Positions 33,600 through 44,622 of a DNA stretch of 64,000 nucleotides are shown piece by piece (the first letter of the stretch is position 1; each line of letters starts with the position of its first letter). The DNA lies in NCBI RefSeq assembly GCF_963082655.1, contig NC_081552.1:122984458-123048457 (forward strand). Direction: 5' to 3'. The position numbers were made by a program, and so were the translations under genes. The DNA comes from Stomoxys calcitrans. Taxonomy: Eukaryota; Arthropoda; Insecta; Diptera; Muscidae. The notes under the pieces are model-generated. The model did no database searches. It had not been told where the DNA came from and saw nothing but the letters and a program-made list of their open reading frames with translations.

Positions 33600-34060
33600 G
33601 AAAAGATTTAAATAGAATTTTCCCAAAAAGAAAATATCAATGCAATTTTTTGTAAGACAAAATTTCAATTAATTTTTTTTTAAATCATAAAATTTTAGTG
33701 ACATTTTTTCTAAACAAAATTTTATCGAAATTTTTTCCAAGCACAAAATGATTTTTTTTACAAAATTTTAGTGCAATTTTTTCTAAAGAATTTTTCAATG
33801 AAATCTGTTTTAAAGACATATTTGTAATTATAAATTTTCCATACACAAAATTTTGAAGACATATTTCAAATAAATTTTTAAAAACCAAATTTAATTGATA
33901 TTTTTCTTAAATTTTCTGAAGAGAAGATTTCAATGCAATTTTCTCAAAATTGTAATGAAATTTTTTTTCTAAAGAGAAAATTGTATTAACATGCTTTAAA
34001 GACAAAATTTTAATGTCATTTTATGACATGACAACCAAAAACCCATGTTTTTAAAGTTAG
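33600..34060. repeat. Degenerate AAAATTTT-rich minisatellite
   Basis: A word of the type AAAATTTTAGTGAAATTTTT with CTAAAGACA linkers recurs at about 25-35-bp spacing with much drift. It continues weakly at 34200-34340. Similar A/T minisatellites are familiar in calyptrate fly introns and spacers. It yields low-complexity frames (33685-33888, minus) that are not genes. Confidence 0.6.
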
Positions 34061-34348
34061 CTAGAAAAAATTGTTTTTTGCTTTGTAATAGTATTTCCCT
34101 GTTTTCCTAGATCGCAATTTCGTTTGGTACCACCCAAACTCCTCTGTAGGATTTGTCAAAAAGGTCTGTATTCTAGTATGTCTTTGTTTTCTTTCTTTTT
34201 TTTTTTCTTAATTTCAATAAGATTTCTGCGAAAAAAATTATGGAAAAATTCTTCATAAACAACACTTTAATATCTTTTTCTCCAAAACCAATATTTCAAT
34301 AAAAGTTTCGCTAAGAAAAATTTCCTTGAAATTTAATTTTTTTCTGTT

Positions 34349-34920
34349 TTATGCCCTCCACCATAGGATGGGGGAATACAACTTTCGTCATTCCGTTTGC
34401 AAAACATAGAAATATTGGTCTGAGGCCCCTAATAAGTTTATATTTATCACCATCGTCTAAACATTCTGAGTCGATTTAGCCATGTCCATATGTCTGTCCG
34501 TTAGTGTTGGTCGGTTGTCTGATGAGTGTATGTCGTTTGGGATTGTGAATGGACCATTTCGATCCATGTTTTTATATAGCTGGCTTCTGTAGCAATCCGA
34601 TTTGGCTATAATCTTTTATAAGGTGTTTTGCTGTGACCAACGACTGTGCCAAGTAAAGTCCGAATCGGTTCACAACTTGACATAGCTCACATATAAACCA
34701 ATCTCTCGATTATATTTTTTGATCCCTATTGGGCGAAATTTTGCACAATGACTTCTACTATGGCTTCCAGCATCCAAGCCAAGTATGGCCCGTTTTGATC
34801 TATTATCTGATATAGCTCCAATATTATACCAATTCTTATCCATTATCTTTGTTTACCTAAAAAGTGATACCGAGCAAATTACTTGACTCAAACGAAACCT
34901 GATGGAGGGTATATAAAATT
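34349..34920 (+). mobile_element. Family A-like Helentron, internally deleted
   Basis: The 5' end (ATGCCCTCCACCATAGGATG) and a shortened microsatellite (CCATGTCCATATGTCTGTCC) are followed by diverged monomers and TATCCATTATCTTTGTTTACC. The 3'-proximal CTGATGGAGGGTATATAAA is present, but the stem-loop and tail are gone. An old copy. Confidence 0.75.
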
Positions 34921-35379
34921 CACAAAAAGTTATGAAGGCTTTATAAACAACTTATAGGCATTTGCACCAAAAACCGTATTAAAAAACTTTTAATAGTCTA
35001 TTAAGAGTTTAAAGAAGCTTTGTGCAGTGAGCATAAGTTATAGTAAGCTCTGACCTACTTTAACCAGACATTAACCTCTCTTATTGTATTTTTGGCAAAA
35101 TAAATATCTGTTGAAAAAACAGATTTTTTTTACAGATTTTCGAAAATAATCTCCTTACGAAATGCCATATGCATTTTAAAAATGTGACGAAAACGATTTC
35201 TTTTAGTGGCTACATATAATCGAAAGAATTTGGACCGGAAGCGTATACACATTTTGAAACATGCCCATGAGTCCGAAAAAGTCAAAAGCAAAAACAAATA
35301 TTTTTTATTTGGTGTCTTTAATTTTTTGTGGGGTGTGTACCAGTTGATTGCAAATCTATTGCAACACATAGTTTAGGTT
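34921..35379. other. AT-rich intergenic DNA, nothing recognised
   Basis: No repeat, motif or credible coding frame. The minus-strand 79-residue frame is low in complexity and matches no family I recognise. Confidence 0.45.
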
Positions 35380-35499
35380 GAAAAAATGTTAATTAACCCG
35401 CCCCATGCCACTATGGACATACACCTAAGCCAGTAATCGTCTTGTTGTGCGCTCTAAAAACTAAAAAGTAACCTCAAAAAAGAAAAGTTTTATGTTAGG

Positions 35500-36290
35500 A
35501 ATTCCGTGCTACTTACAAAATCCTTGTTTTCCATACCACTCCCCTAAGTTGGTTCATGTCTGTTATCGTGTCCCCACCTAAGTACCGGTGTCTGTTAGCC
35601 GCGAAAGCAGTGCAATGACACAGGAAATGCTCCTACGTCTCATCATCTTCCCCATATGCCCTACACATGCTATTACTTTGCATACCGATTTTGCATAAGT
35701 GAGCTCGTAGTCCTATGTGTCCCATTATGACACCAAAAGCTATACTGACCTCCTTCTTACTTCCTTTCAGCAATAGCCTCGTCTTCTCACGATCTGGATA
35801 TCCCCATAGGATTTTCGCCGTCCTATCGACTGTTTAGCTGTTCCACAGGTTTACATGCGCATTCGCCGTCCCCGCCCATAACTCGGACTGATTAGACCCG
35901 AAAGGCTTCGGGTTAACCAAGTTTATTGACGCCAGTTCTCTGGCCTTCACTGCCCATTCATTCCCCCTTGCTCCGTTATCCAAACCGGCACTCAAACGAT
36001 GCGGATTGTGCCATTCTCAGAGAAGGCGTTAATCACCTTCTTATACTAGGGGACTGCTCGCGACCTTACCCTCCTTTGATATTGCTCTTATGGCTATATA
36101 ACTGTGCATAAAAATGTTCACACTCGACATCCACTCGACGTTAGTACCACACCACCTTACACATTCCGTGATCGCCCGGATCTCCGGCAGCAGGGCTGTA
36201 TTATGGTCAGGCAGTCTAAAACAGATCTCAGTCCCTGGTTTCGTAATGTAGACCAACAGGCCCACTCTGACCCTAGCTTTATCCACCCGT
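35500..36290 (-). pseudogene. RNase H and C-terminal knuckle of the 35-39 kb LINE
   Basis: 36286-36041 reads MDKARVRVGLLVYITKPGTEICFRLPDHNTALLPEIRAI, so RNase H is recognisable with its Glu-bearing EIRAI segment. The following FMHSYIAIRAI has lost the usual SDSQAA Asp. Downstream, in other frames, come RIGTVPGH-like text and, at about 35680-35560, a MCRAYGEDDET..HFLCHC knuckle. Catalysis is very unlikely. Confidence 0.75.
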
Positions 36291-36388
36291 GTAACATGAT
36301 CTTCCAGATGGCAATACTAGGGTTCCGTCAGTCAAAAATTGTGCCGCTGGCAGCAGTGCCTCGCACTCGACCTCAAGTGACGTCTCAG

Positions 36389-37650
36389 TTATCCGATCGG
36401 AAACTTTTCCTTTACTTTCAGGTTTCCTATCGTCGCCTCGATTGTACCGCGATGGTATGAGCTGCTTCCATCCTTAATCCATTCTACAAGCGCCTTAAGT
36501 CTCATAGACGCAATGACTGAGTCACATTTCATCTGTATGTCAATTGGAAGGATATTTAGAAAAGTCTCAAACGCCCAGTGGACGAGGTCCTCATCGGTCC
36601 GCTTATGCCGAGACAACATGGATTTAGGCCCTATTTCCAGCCTACGGCCCGTCTACAGTGTCCAACATTTGTGAGCGTTCTCAGTACGCTCCTGAATGTG
36701 ACACTTCCAATAAAGTTTCCTATCCAAGATCGCTAATAAGTATTTTACCTTGTCAGATATCGAAATCGTTTTATTGAGGAAACGGGGTGCGTTAAATTGG
36801 CCACCTTCGTCTTCCTCGTGAACATGCATATTTCAGTCTTCTCTGGGTTAACATTGAGAACTCTGGGTCTAGCCCAGAAATATGCCCTATGCAATACCTT
36901 TTCAGCCCTTCTGCATAACTGCTTCGGAACCTTTCACCTAAGAAGTATTAGGTGCATAGCAGACGGGTTCTTATCCCTCCTCAGTTAAGGGACCTCTAAG
37001 GACCCGGAACTGGTCTATGGATGGAATTAATGTATAGTTCCGTATATTTTTGAACGCTCCTTCGATGTCAATGCAAACTGCCAATGTGTACGTTTTGGCA
37101 TCGAAGGATTCTTCTATTTTATGGATTCTTTTATTTATATGCAACCTCGTGCAGGGCAGTCTCCACCGACCTTCCCTTGACATAGGCATACTGTTTGCAT
37201 CTAAGCAGTTCGCTGGATGTCCTATTCTTTATCATGGTATCTACAATGCGTTCCATGGTTTTGAGTAGAAAGGACGTAAGGCTTATAGGTCTTTAGGACT
37301 TTAGTGTCGCATGCCTTGCCTTGCCGGTCTTGGGTATAAATACCATCCTTGCCTCCTGCCAGACTTTCGGAGTATGAAAATAGTCTGCCTCCTTCTGTAG
37401 TAACGCGCGAAATATTCCATCAGGTCCGGGTTACTTAAATGGTTTGAAGCTCCTCAAGGATTCCTTCACCACAAATTCCGTAATTATAAACCTTCGATCA
37501 ACGTCATTATTCCAAGATTCCGGTGTCTCCTTGAGTCCCGTCGTATCCTGTGAAAAATAAGGTTTCATCAAAAGCCTCAACATGTCCTCCGTTGTCTCTG
37601 CTCTCACTCCCATGTCGTCTACTAAAGTTTCAGTTTGGACATGTGTTTTT
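36389..37650 (-). pseudogene. RT domain relic of the 35-39 kb LINE
   Basis: Pieces in order on the minus strand: 37613-37431 ends ESLRSFKPFK, the start of the SFKPFKSPGPDG motif. 37189-36971 holds TLAVCIDIEGAFKNIRN, RT motif A with the first catalytic Asp. 36619-36389 holds the thumb-like HWAFETFLNILPIDIQMK and SVIASMRLKALVEW. No clear YADD box was found between them. At least three frame breaks are present. Confidence 0.75.
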
Positions 37651-37663
37651 GAAAGAAAATTGT

Positions 37664-38227
37664 TTAACTTGGCGGCATTAACGCTATCGACCTGTTGGCA
37701 GAAATGCTTCCAGGAGGTACGTTTTGCCGCTCTATACGTGCTCTGTTAAAAATACTGCAGACCTCTTTCCCAATATTGCGAATCTCTCCGATCATCCGGG
37801 GTTTTTTTTGGGTTGATTTCCTTTCTTCGAAAGACCCCACCAGTGTAGTCGTAGTCCTGTTGACATCATCGTCAGTGTCTTCTATGCTTGGACAATCTAA
37901 ATTATCTTGTCCAAGTCTTTTTTTGAGTAGCCTTCCGAATTTTGTCCAGCTGGTTTTCCACTTATTCCGGAAGCTTATCGGATTCTGCGCTGGCCGTGCT
38001 ATTCTAAACCTAATGTAGCGATGGTCAGAGAAAGAGTGTTCCATGGAGACCCTCCAATCCTGAACCTCATCGATTACATTTCCCGAACATATTGTCTCGT
38101 CTAATAACTTCTCCCTAATCCCATTAACAAAGGTAGCGGCGTTATCAATATTAAGTGTTATAAGGTCGTTAGTATTCAAAAACTCTGCCAGGGCTTGGCC
38201 CCGCCTGCAGTGTTGGTACTGCACCAC
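37664..38227 (-). pseudogene. Endonuclease (EEP) C-terminal half of the 35-39 kb LINE
   Basis: A 187-residue frame, the longest in the window. It contains ALAEFLNTNDLITLNIDNAA (strand preceding the catalytic core), FVNGIREKLLDETICSGNVI and SMEHSFSDHRYIRFRI, in which SDHRYI is the conserved Asp-His of apurinic-type LINE endonucleases. It continues into a linker toward RT. In a live element it nicks the target for reverse transcription. The N-terminal half lies in other frames upstream, so the gene is broken. Confidence 0.85.
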
Positions 38228-38665
38228 GAAATGTGGTGAGAGTTCGTACGCACCCTATTAGTACCTCGTTTCCCGTCTGCTTTGCTTTCCTCACCAGCCG
38301 TTGCAGCTCCGACGTGGGTGGCGGTGTCGGAGAATTGAAAGGCAGATAAAATGACGCCAGGTATGCTCCACTGTCGCCCTGTCTCACCACTGTTGCATCC
38401 GACGTTGACAACTCTGGGGAAAATACACAATTTAAATTTTTATGACAAATAACGCAGGTCCTAATAGTAATTTTAAGTAAATATGTTCCAGTCCAGAAAC
38501 TTTGTTTCGGGTCATCCATGGCTCCTGAATTAAGGCTATAGAATCTTGCTGATTTTCTCCATCAGAGCGTGAGTAGCTGTCTCGCTCCGGTGGAGGTTTG
38601 TCTAGATGATTTCCATTATTGGTCCTCCAGTAGATGTTTTTCTTGGGAGTAGGTGATGGTCTCAA
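38169..38665 (-). pseudogene. Endonuclease N-terminal half of the 35-39 kb LINE
   Basis: 38665-38432 contains SIALIQEPWMTRNKVSGLE, the QEPW motif with catalytic Glu. The next frame (38519-38169) contains CHKNLNCVFSPELSTSDATVV and RLVRKAKQTGNEVLIGC. Frameshifts separate the halves. The overlapping alternative frame at 38430-38176 carries TNSHHISW, the normal continuation (DxNxHH-type). Confidence 0.75.
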
Positions 38666-38669
38666 CGTT

Positions 38670-39650
38670 TTCTCCCCGTTCTTTAGGTTGCATTGAGTTT
38701 CCCGTCACTGTACTGATTGATGTTTGTTAATGTTGAGAGTCGGTAATGGTTCCATCATCGGGTCCCTGTTCGTTAAGCTATATTCAGTCTACCGTACCTG
38801 CAATGAATGATGTTCCAATATTAGGATCTTTGTCTATACTATTCTTCCAAATCTTAATTAAATCGGCTTCCTGGGTGTAGGTAGACCATAACCTATACAG
38901 CCTAACCATCGTTGGCTCCCTGTGGGTAAGCCGGCATTGAGTTCTTTGTCACTGCACTGTCTGATGTTTCCGCATTAAGATCTATATCCATCGTATTCTT
39001 CCCAATCTCGAGAAAGTTGTTGATGGTTCCGTCGTCGGGTCCCTGTTCGTTAGTCCTGTTCCGACTTTGTCTCCCTCCACAGAACACTGTCTGGTGTCTC
39101 CATTGCGAGAGGGCTGGCTTGGTCTTCCCAGAGTACTTGAAAGCGGGAGGCTTTTTTTCAGCATTTTAGCAGTGTTATGCTCTTCGGGAGATCTGATTCT
39201 GTTTCTAGCTTCTATAGAATTGCTTGGAATGTCAGTTCTATCCCTTCCAGCACATTCTATCCCTTCCACATTCGCCCGATTGCGCTGCCTGTATATACTC
39301 TTATGTCTCCTACGTCGTGCTCGGATCGCTTTCTCGGTCTGCTTGTGAGTTTAGCAAAGCCATCGCGCACTTCCGCCGTCATCCCGCTGCCTTCATCTCT
39401 TGATTCGCCTGCGATGACTGTTTCAGTGATACTTTACTTAAAGGCTGGGGACGAGCTGTGCATCCCTCTGGTTTATCGGTCTCTTCCTCATTAATTAGTC
39501 TGACGACTAGTTGTGCGCTTGAAGCATTACTCTCGATTACAGGTGCCAAGGCACCCACACTTTTAGGAGGGGAAGCCAACATGCTGCGGTCTGACGTCAC
39601 CATCGCAGCTGTTGGATCTTTGGAGTTCATTTTGAGCCTACTCCAAAAAG
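38670..39650 (-). pseudogene. ORF1 of the 35-39 kb LINE
   Basis: It starts at 39630 with MNSKDPTAAMVTSDRSMLAS, paralleling MDSKEPTAAVEKSGRK of the 20.9 kb relic. The sequence is Ser/Lys/Arg-rich and unstructured. Further downstream frames (39269-38902) are also low in complexity, with a near-repeat of GNDGT..TDEQGP-like text: the word GTCGGGTCCCTGTTCGTTA recurs at 38757 and 39034. The function would be RNA binding. It is broken. Confidence 0.6.
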
Positions 39651-39777
39651 GCTTTAAAATTTTGTCGTAGTAGGTATCCGAGATACGGATACTTTCTTCG
39701 ATGAGCGAAATGAAAACACGTCCGCTCCACTCAACGGCTGCTAATATTTCAACACATAGAATTAATTAAACAACCAG

Positions 39778-40272
39778 TAAGGAAGGGCAAAAGTCGGGCG
39801 GTGCCGACTGTATAATACCCTACACCTACTTTTAAGTACAATGTGGGAACTATATCCAATTCTGAACCATTTTTGATGGACCTCGGCGAACAAAAATTTG
39901 TTCAAACTGTAATAACTACGGTTGACAAATGACAACATTATTGCAAATAACTCAAAATCTGATGAACATATATATGGGAGCTATGTCCAAATCTGAACCC
40001 ATTTTTTTCCAATTTCAATAGGCTTCGTCTTTAGGCGGAAAGACACGCCCATACCAAATTTGGAGACGATCGGATGATAATTGCGACCTGTAGTTTGTAC
40101 ACAAATTAACATGGACAGACGAACAGACAGACGGACATAGCTAAATCGAATCAGAGAGTGATTCTGAGTCGATCGGTATACTTATCAATGGGTCTATCTC
40201 TCTTCCTTTTGGGTGTTACAAACTAATTCAATAAGTAATAATACCCTGTATCACAGTAGTGGTGTAGGGTAT
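39778..40272 (-). mobile_element. Family C Helentron-like element, internally deleted
   Basis: The 3' tail and stem-loop lie at 39778-39806 (GCAAAAGTCGGGCGGTGCCG). The microsatellite complement ACAGACGAACAGACAGACGG lies near 40115. The 5' end ACAGTAGTGGTGTAGGGTATA lies at 40252-40272. The central repeats are nearly all missing compared with the 2.4-3.6 kb copy (about 495 bp against 1250 bp). Confidence 0.85.
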
Positions 40273-40386
40273 AATAATCATTTAATTACTTAAAGGCGTT
40301 AAATAAGCCAATAGGAGTTGTTGTTAAGTCACGCTGGTTATAATTCATTGCAATTTGAGATAGCTATTTGAACAATTTTTGTGATT

Positions 40387-40441
40387 ATACCCTACACCAC
40401 TACAGTGGTCCATGGCATTATAACTTAGTAAATTTGTTTGT
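40387..40441 (+). mobile_element. Isolated family C 5' end fused to a family A body
   Basis: ATACCCTACACCACTACAGTG through AATTTGTTTGTAAC is the first 55 bp of a C element. It then switches to GAAACACGTCGTGCAAAATT, the interior of an A monomer in inverted orientation. TAAC is shared by both sequences at the join (CATAACGAAACAC in A; GTAACACC in C). Confidence 0.8.
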
Positions 40442-40972
40442 AACGAAACACGTCGTGCAAAATTTCATTCCAATCGGATAAGAATTGCGCACTCTATAGG
40501 CTCAAGAAGTCAAGACCCAAGATCGGTTTATATGGCAGCTATATCAGATTATATACCGATTTGAACCATACTTGGCACAGTTGTTGGATATCATAACAAA
40601 ACACGTCGTGAAAAATTTCATCCCAATCGGATAAGAATTGCGCACTCTAGAGGCTCAAGAAGTAAAGACCCAAGATCGGTTTATATGGCAGCTATATCAA
40701 AACATGGACCGATATGGCCCATTTACAATACCAACCGACCTACACTAATAAGAAGTATTTGTGCAAAATTTCAAGCGGCTTGCTTTACTCCTTCGGAAGT
40801 TAGCGTGCTTTCGACAGACAGACGGACGGACGGACAGACGGACAGACATGGCTAGATCGACATAAAATTTCACGACGATCTAGAATATATATACTTTATG
40901 GGGTCTCAGACGAATATTTCGAGTAGTTACAATCAGAATGACGAAATTAGTATTGTATAGGAGGGTATAAAA
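40441..40972 (-). mobile_element. Partial family A Helentron at the array's left edge
   Basis: It begins inside a monomer and contains about three monomers, the microsatellite (GACAGACGGACGGACGGAC near 40815) and the 5' block. Its 5' terminus reads TATTGTATAGGAGGGTATAA, lacking about 11 bp of the usual CCCCCATCCTATGGTGG region. This variant terminus is shared by all internal array copies. Confidence 0.85.
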
Positions 40973-41104
40973 ATGGACCCCCACCAACGTTGAAAACCCA
41001 CACAAACGAAAAAACCACCTTGATTTGCGGATCTGCACATGGAATGTCCGCACTCTCTATAGAGAAGATGCAGTATACGCGCTGGCGGATGTATTAGAAA
41101 AGTA
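40973..41104 (+). pseudogene. RTE-like endonuclease N-terminal fragment, copy a1
   Basis: Translates to a segment like RICTWNVRTLYREDAVYALADV, the start of the EEP endonuclease of RTE-type/craniofacial-development-protein-2-like retrotransposons (TWNVRTL carries the metal-binding Asn). It ends VLEKYK, where the Helentron interrupts it. Markers TTGAAAAC and CCTTGATT make it type a. Confidence 0.85.
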
Positions 41105-42425
41105 CAAGTAAAAGCGTGCTAAGTTCGGCCGGGCCGAATCTTATATACCCACCACCATGGATCGCATTTGTCGAGTTCTTTTCCCGACATCTCTTCTTAG
41201 GCAAAAAAGGATATAAGAAAAGAGTTGCTCTGCTATTAAAACGATATCAAGATATGGTCCGGTTCGGACCACAATTAAATTATATGTTGGAGACCTGTGT
41301 AAAATTTCAGCCAATTCGTATAAGAATTGCGCCCATTGGGGCTCACGAAGTAAAATAGAGAGAACGATTTATATGGGATCTGTATCGGGCTATAGACCGA
41401 TTCAGACCATAATAAACACGTTTGTTGATGGTCATGAGAGGATCCGTCGTACAAAATTTCAGGCATATCGGATAATAATTGCGACTTCTAGGGGTCAAAA
41501 AGTCAAGATCCCAGATCGGTTTATATGGCAGCTATATCAGGTTATGAACCGATTTCAACCTTATTTGACACAGTTGTTGAAAGTAAAAATAAAATACGTC
41601 ATGCAAAATTTCAGCCAAATCGGATAGGAATTGCGCCCTCGAGAAGCTCAAGAAGTCAAATCCCCAGATCTGTTTATATGACAGCTATATCAGGTTATGG
41701 ACCGATTTCAACCATACTTGGCAAAGTTGTTGGATATCATAACGAAATACTTGGTGCCAAAAATTAATTCCAATCGGATAAGAATTGCGCCCTCTAGAGG
41801 CTAAAGAAGTCAAGACCCCAGATCGGTTTATATGGCAGCTATATCAGGTTATAGACCGATTTGAACCATACTAGGCACAGTTTTTGGATATAATAACGAA
41901 ACACGTCGTGCAAAATTTCATTCCAATCGGATAAGAATTGCGCACTCTAGAGGCTCAAGAAATCAAGACCCAAGATCGGTTTATATGGCAGCTATATCAG
42001 ATTATATACCGATTTGAACCATACTTGGCACAGTTGTTGGATATCATAACAAAACACGTCGTGAAAAATTTCATCCCAATCGGATAAGAATTGCGCACTC
42101 TAGAGGCTCAAGAAGTAAAGACCCAAGATCGGTTTATATGGCAGCTATATCAAAACATGGACCGATATGGCCCATTTACAATACCAACCGACCTACACTA
42201 ATAAGAAGTATTTGTGCAAAATTTCAAGCGGCTTGCTTTACTCCTTCGGAAGTTAGCGTGCTTTCGACAGACAGACGGACGGACGGACAGACGGACGGAC
42301 ATGGCTAGATCGACATAAAATTTCACGACGATCAAGAATATATATACTTTATGGGGTCTCAGACGAATATTTCGAGTAGTTACAATCAGAATGACGAAAT
42401 TAGTATTGTATAGGAGGGTATAAAA
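41105..42425 (-). mobile_element. Array family A Helentron, 6 monomers
   Basis: The 3' end (ACAAGTAAAAGCGTGC, stem-loop GTTCGGCCGGGCCGAA) adjoins the RTE fragment at 41104/41105. Monomers begin at 41366 and every 153 bp to 42131. The microsatellite lies near 42268-42298. It ends in the variant 5' terminus before the next RTE fragment. Confidence 0.9.
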
Positions 42426-42557
42426 ATGGACCCCCACCAACGTTGACAACCCACACAAACGAAAAAACCACCATGATTTGCGGATCTGCACATGGAATGT
42501 CCGCACTCTCTATAGAGAAGATGCAGTATACGCGCTGGCGGATGTATTAGAAAAGTA
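42426..42557 (+). pseudogene. RTE-like endonuclease N-terminal fragment, copy b1
   Basis: Same 132-bp fragment with type b markers (TTGACAAC, CCATGATT). It again ends at VLEKYK. Confidence 0.85.
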
Positions 42558-44490
42558 CAAGTTAAAGCGTGCTAAGTTCGGCCGGGCCGAATCTTATATA
42601 CCCACCACCATGGATCGCATTTGTCGAGTTCTTTTCCCGACATCTCTTCTTAGACAAAAAAGGATATAAGAAAAGAGTTGCTCTGCTATTAAAACGATAT
42701 CAAGATATGGTCCGGTTCGGACCACAATTAAATTATGTGTTGGAGACCTGTGTAAAATTTCAGCCAATTCGTATAAGAATTGCGCCCATTGGGGCTCACG
42801 AAGTAAAATAGAGAGAACGATTTATATGGGATCTGTATCGGGCTATAGACCGATTCAGACCATAATAAACACGTTTGTTGATGGTCATGAGAGGATCCGT
42901 CGTACAAAATTTCAGGCATATCGGATAATAATTGCGACTTCTAGGGGTCAAAAAGTCAAGATCCCAGATCGGTTTATATGGCAGCTATATCAGGTTATGA
43001 ACCGATTTCAACCTTATTTGACACAGTTGTTGAAAGTAAAAATAAAATACGTCATGTAAAATTTCAGCCAAATCGGATAGGAATTGCGCCCTCGAGAAGC
43101 TCAAGAAGTCAAATCCCCAGATCTGTTTATATGACAGCTATATCAGGTTATGGACCGATTTCAATCATACTTGGCAAAGTTGTTGGATATCATAACGAAA
43201 TACTTGGTGCCAAAAATTAATTCCAATCGGATAAGAATTGCGCACTCTAGAGGCTCAAGAAGTCAAGACCCAAGATCGGTTTATATGGCAGCTATATCAG
43301 GTTATGCACCGATTTAAACCATACTTGGCACAGTTGTTGGATATCATAACAAAACACGTCGTGCGAAATTCCATTTCAATCGGATAAGAATTGCGCCCTC
43401 TAGAGGCTCAAGAAGTCAAGACCCAAGATCGGTTTATATGGCAGCTATATCAGGTTATGGACCGATTTGAACCATACTTGGCACAGTTGTTGGATGTCAT
43501 AACAAAACACGTCGTGCAAAATTTCATTTCAATCGGATAAGAATTGCGCACTCTAGAGGCTCAAGAAGTCAAGACCCAAGATCGGTTTATATGGCAGCTA
43601 TATCAGGTTATGAACCGATTTGAACCATACTTGGCACAGTTGTTGGATATCATAACAAAACACGTCGTGCGAAATTCCATTTCAATCTGATAAGAATTGC
43701 GCTCTCTAGAGGCTCAAGAAATCAAGACCCAAGATCGGTTTATATGGCAGCTATATCAGGTTATAGACCGATTTGAACCATACTTGGCGCAGTTGTTGGA
43801 TATCATAAAAAAACACGCCGTACAAAATTTCATTCCAATCGGATAAGAATTGCGCACTCTAGAGGCTCAAGAAGTCAAGACCCAAGATCGGATTATATGG
43901 CAGCTATATCAGATTATAGACCGATTTGAACCATACTAGGCACAGTTTTTGGATATAATAACGAAACACGTCGTGCAAAATTTCATTCCAATCGGATAAG
44001 AATTGCGCACTCTAGAGGCTCAAGAAATCAAGACCCAAGATCGGTTTATATGGCAGCTATATCAGATTATATACCGATTTGAACCATACTTGGCACAGTT
44101 GTTGGATATCATAACAAAACACGTCGTGAAAAATTTCATCCCAATCGGATAAGAATTGCGCACTCTAGAGGCTCAAGAAGTAAAGACCCAAGATCGGTTT
44201 ATATGGCAGCTATATCAAAACATGGACCGATATGGCCCATTTACAATACCAACCGACCTACACTAATAAGAAGTATTTGTGCAAAATTTCAAGCGGCTTG
44301 CTTTACTCCTTCGGAAGTTAGCGTGCTTTCGACAGACAGACGGACGGACGGACAGACGGACGGACATGGCTAGATCGACATAAAATTTCACGACGATCTA
44401 GAATATATATACTTTATGGGGTCTCAGACGAATATTTCGAGTAGTTACAATCAGAATGACGAAATTAGTATTGTATAGGAGGGTATAAAA
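42558..44490 (-). mobile_element. Array family A Helentron, 10 monomers
   Basis: The longest array member. Monomers run from 42819 to 44196 with exact 153-bp register. The tail reads ACAAGTTAAAGCG, a private A-to-T change. It carries the TATGTGTTGG type b marker. Confidence 0.9.
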
Positions 44491-44622
44491 ATGGACCCCC
44501 ACCAACGTTGAAAACCCACACAAACGAAAAAACCACCTTGATTTGCGGATCTGCACATGGAATGTCCGCACTCTCTATAGAGAAGATGCAGTATACGCGC
44601 TGGCGGATGTATTAGAAAAGTA
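44491..44622 (+). pseudogene. RTE-like endonuclease N-terminal fragment, copy a2
   Basis: 132-bp fragment with type a markers (TTGAAAAC, CCTTGATT), matching copy a1 rather than its neighbours. Confidence 0.85.

Larger units (their letters stand above)
35380..39650 (-). mobile_element. Decayed, collinear non-LTR retrotransposon (ORF1 to 3' end)
   Basis: On the minus strand the domains appear in canonical order: ORF1 start (39630), ORF1 body (to about 38670), endonuclease (38665-37664), RT (37650-36390), RNase H (36290-35900), zinc knuckle (about 35680-35500) and 3' untranslated region (35470-35380). At about 4.3 kb it is close to full length for a LINE of this group. Every domain is broken by stops or frameshifts. 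The 3' end matches the 29.2 kb copy, so these are one family. The usual (CCTAA)n tail is not seen at 35380. It is probably I/Jockey-like with RNase H. Confidence 0.85.

Noticed and set aside
37664..38227. A host gene, as the longest open frame (187 residues)
   Set aside because: It is the endonuclease C-terminus of a LINE, flanked by the other LINE domains in order.
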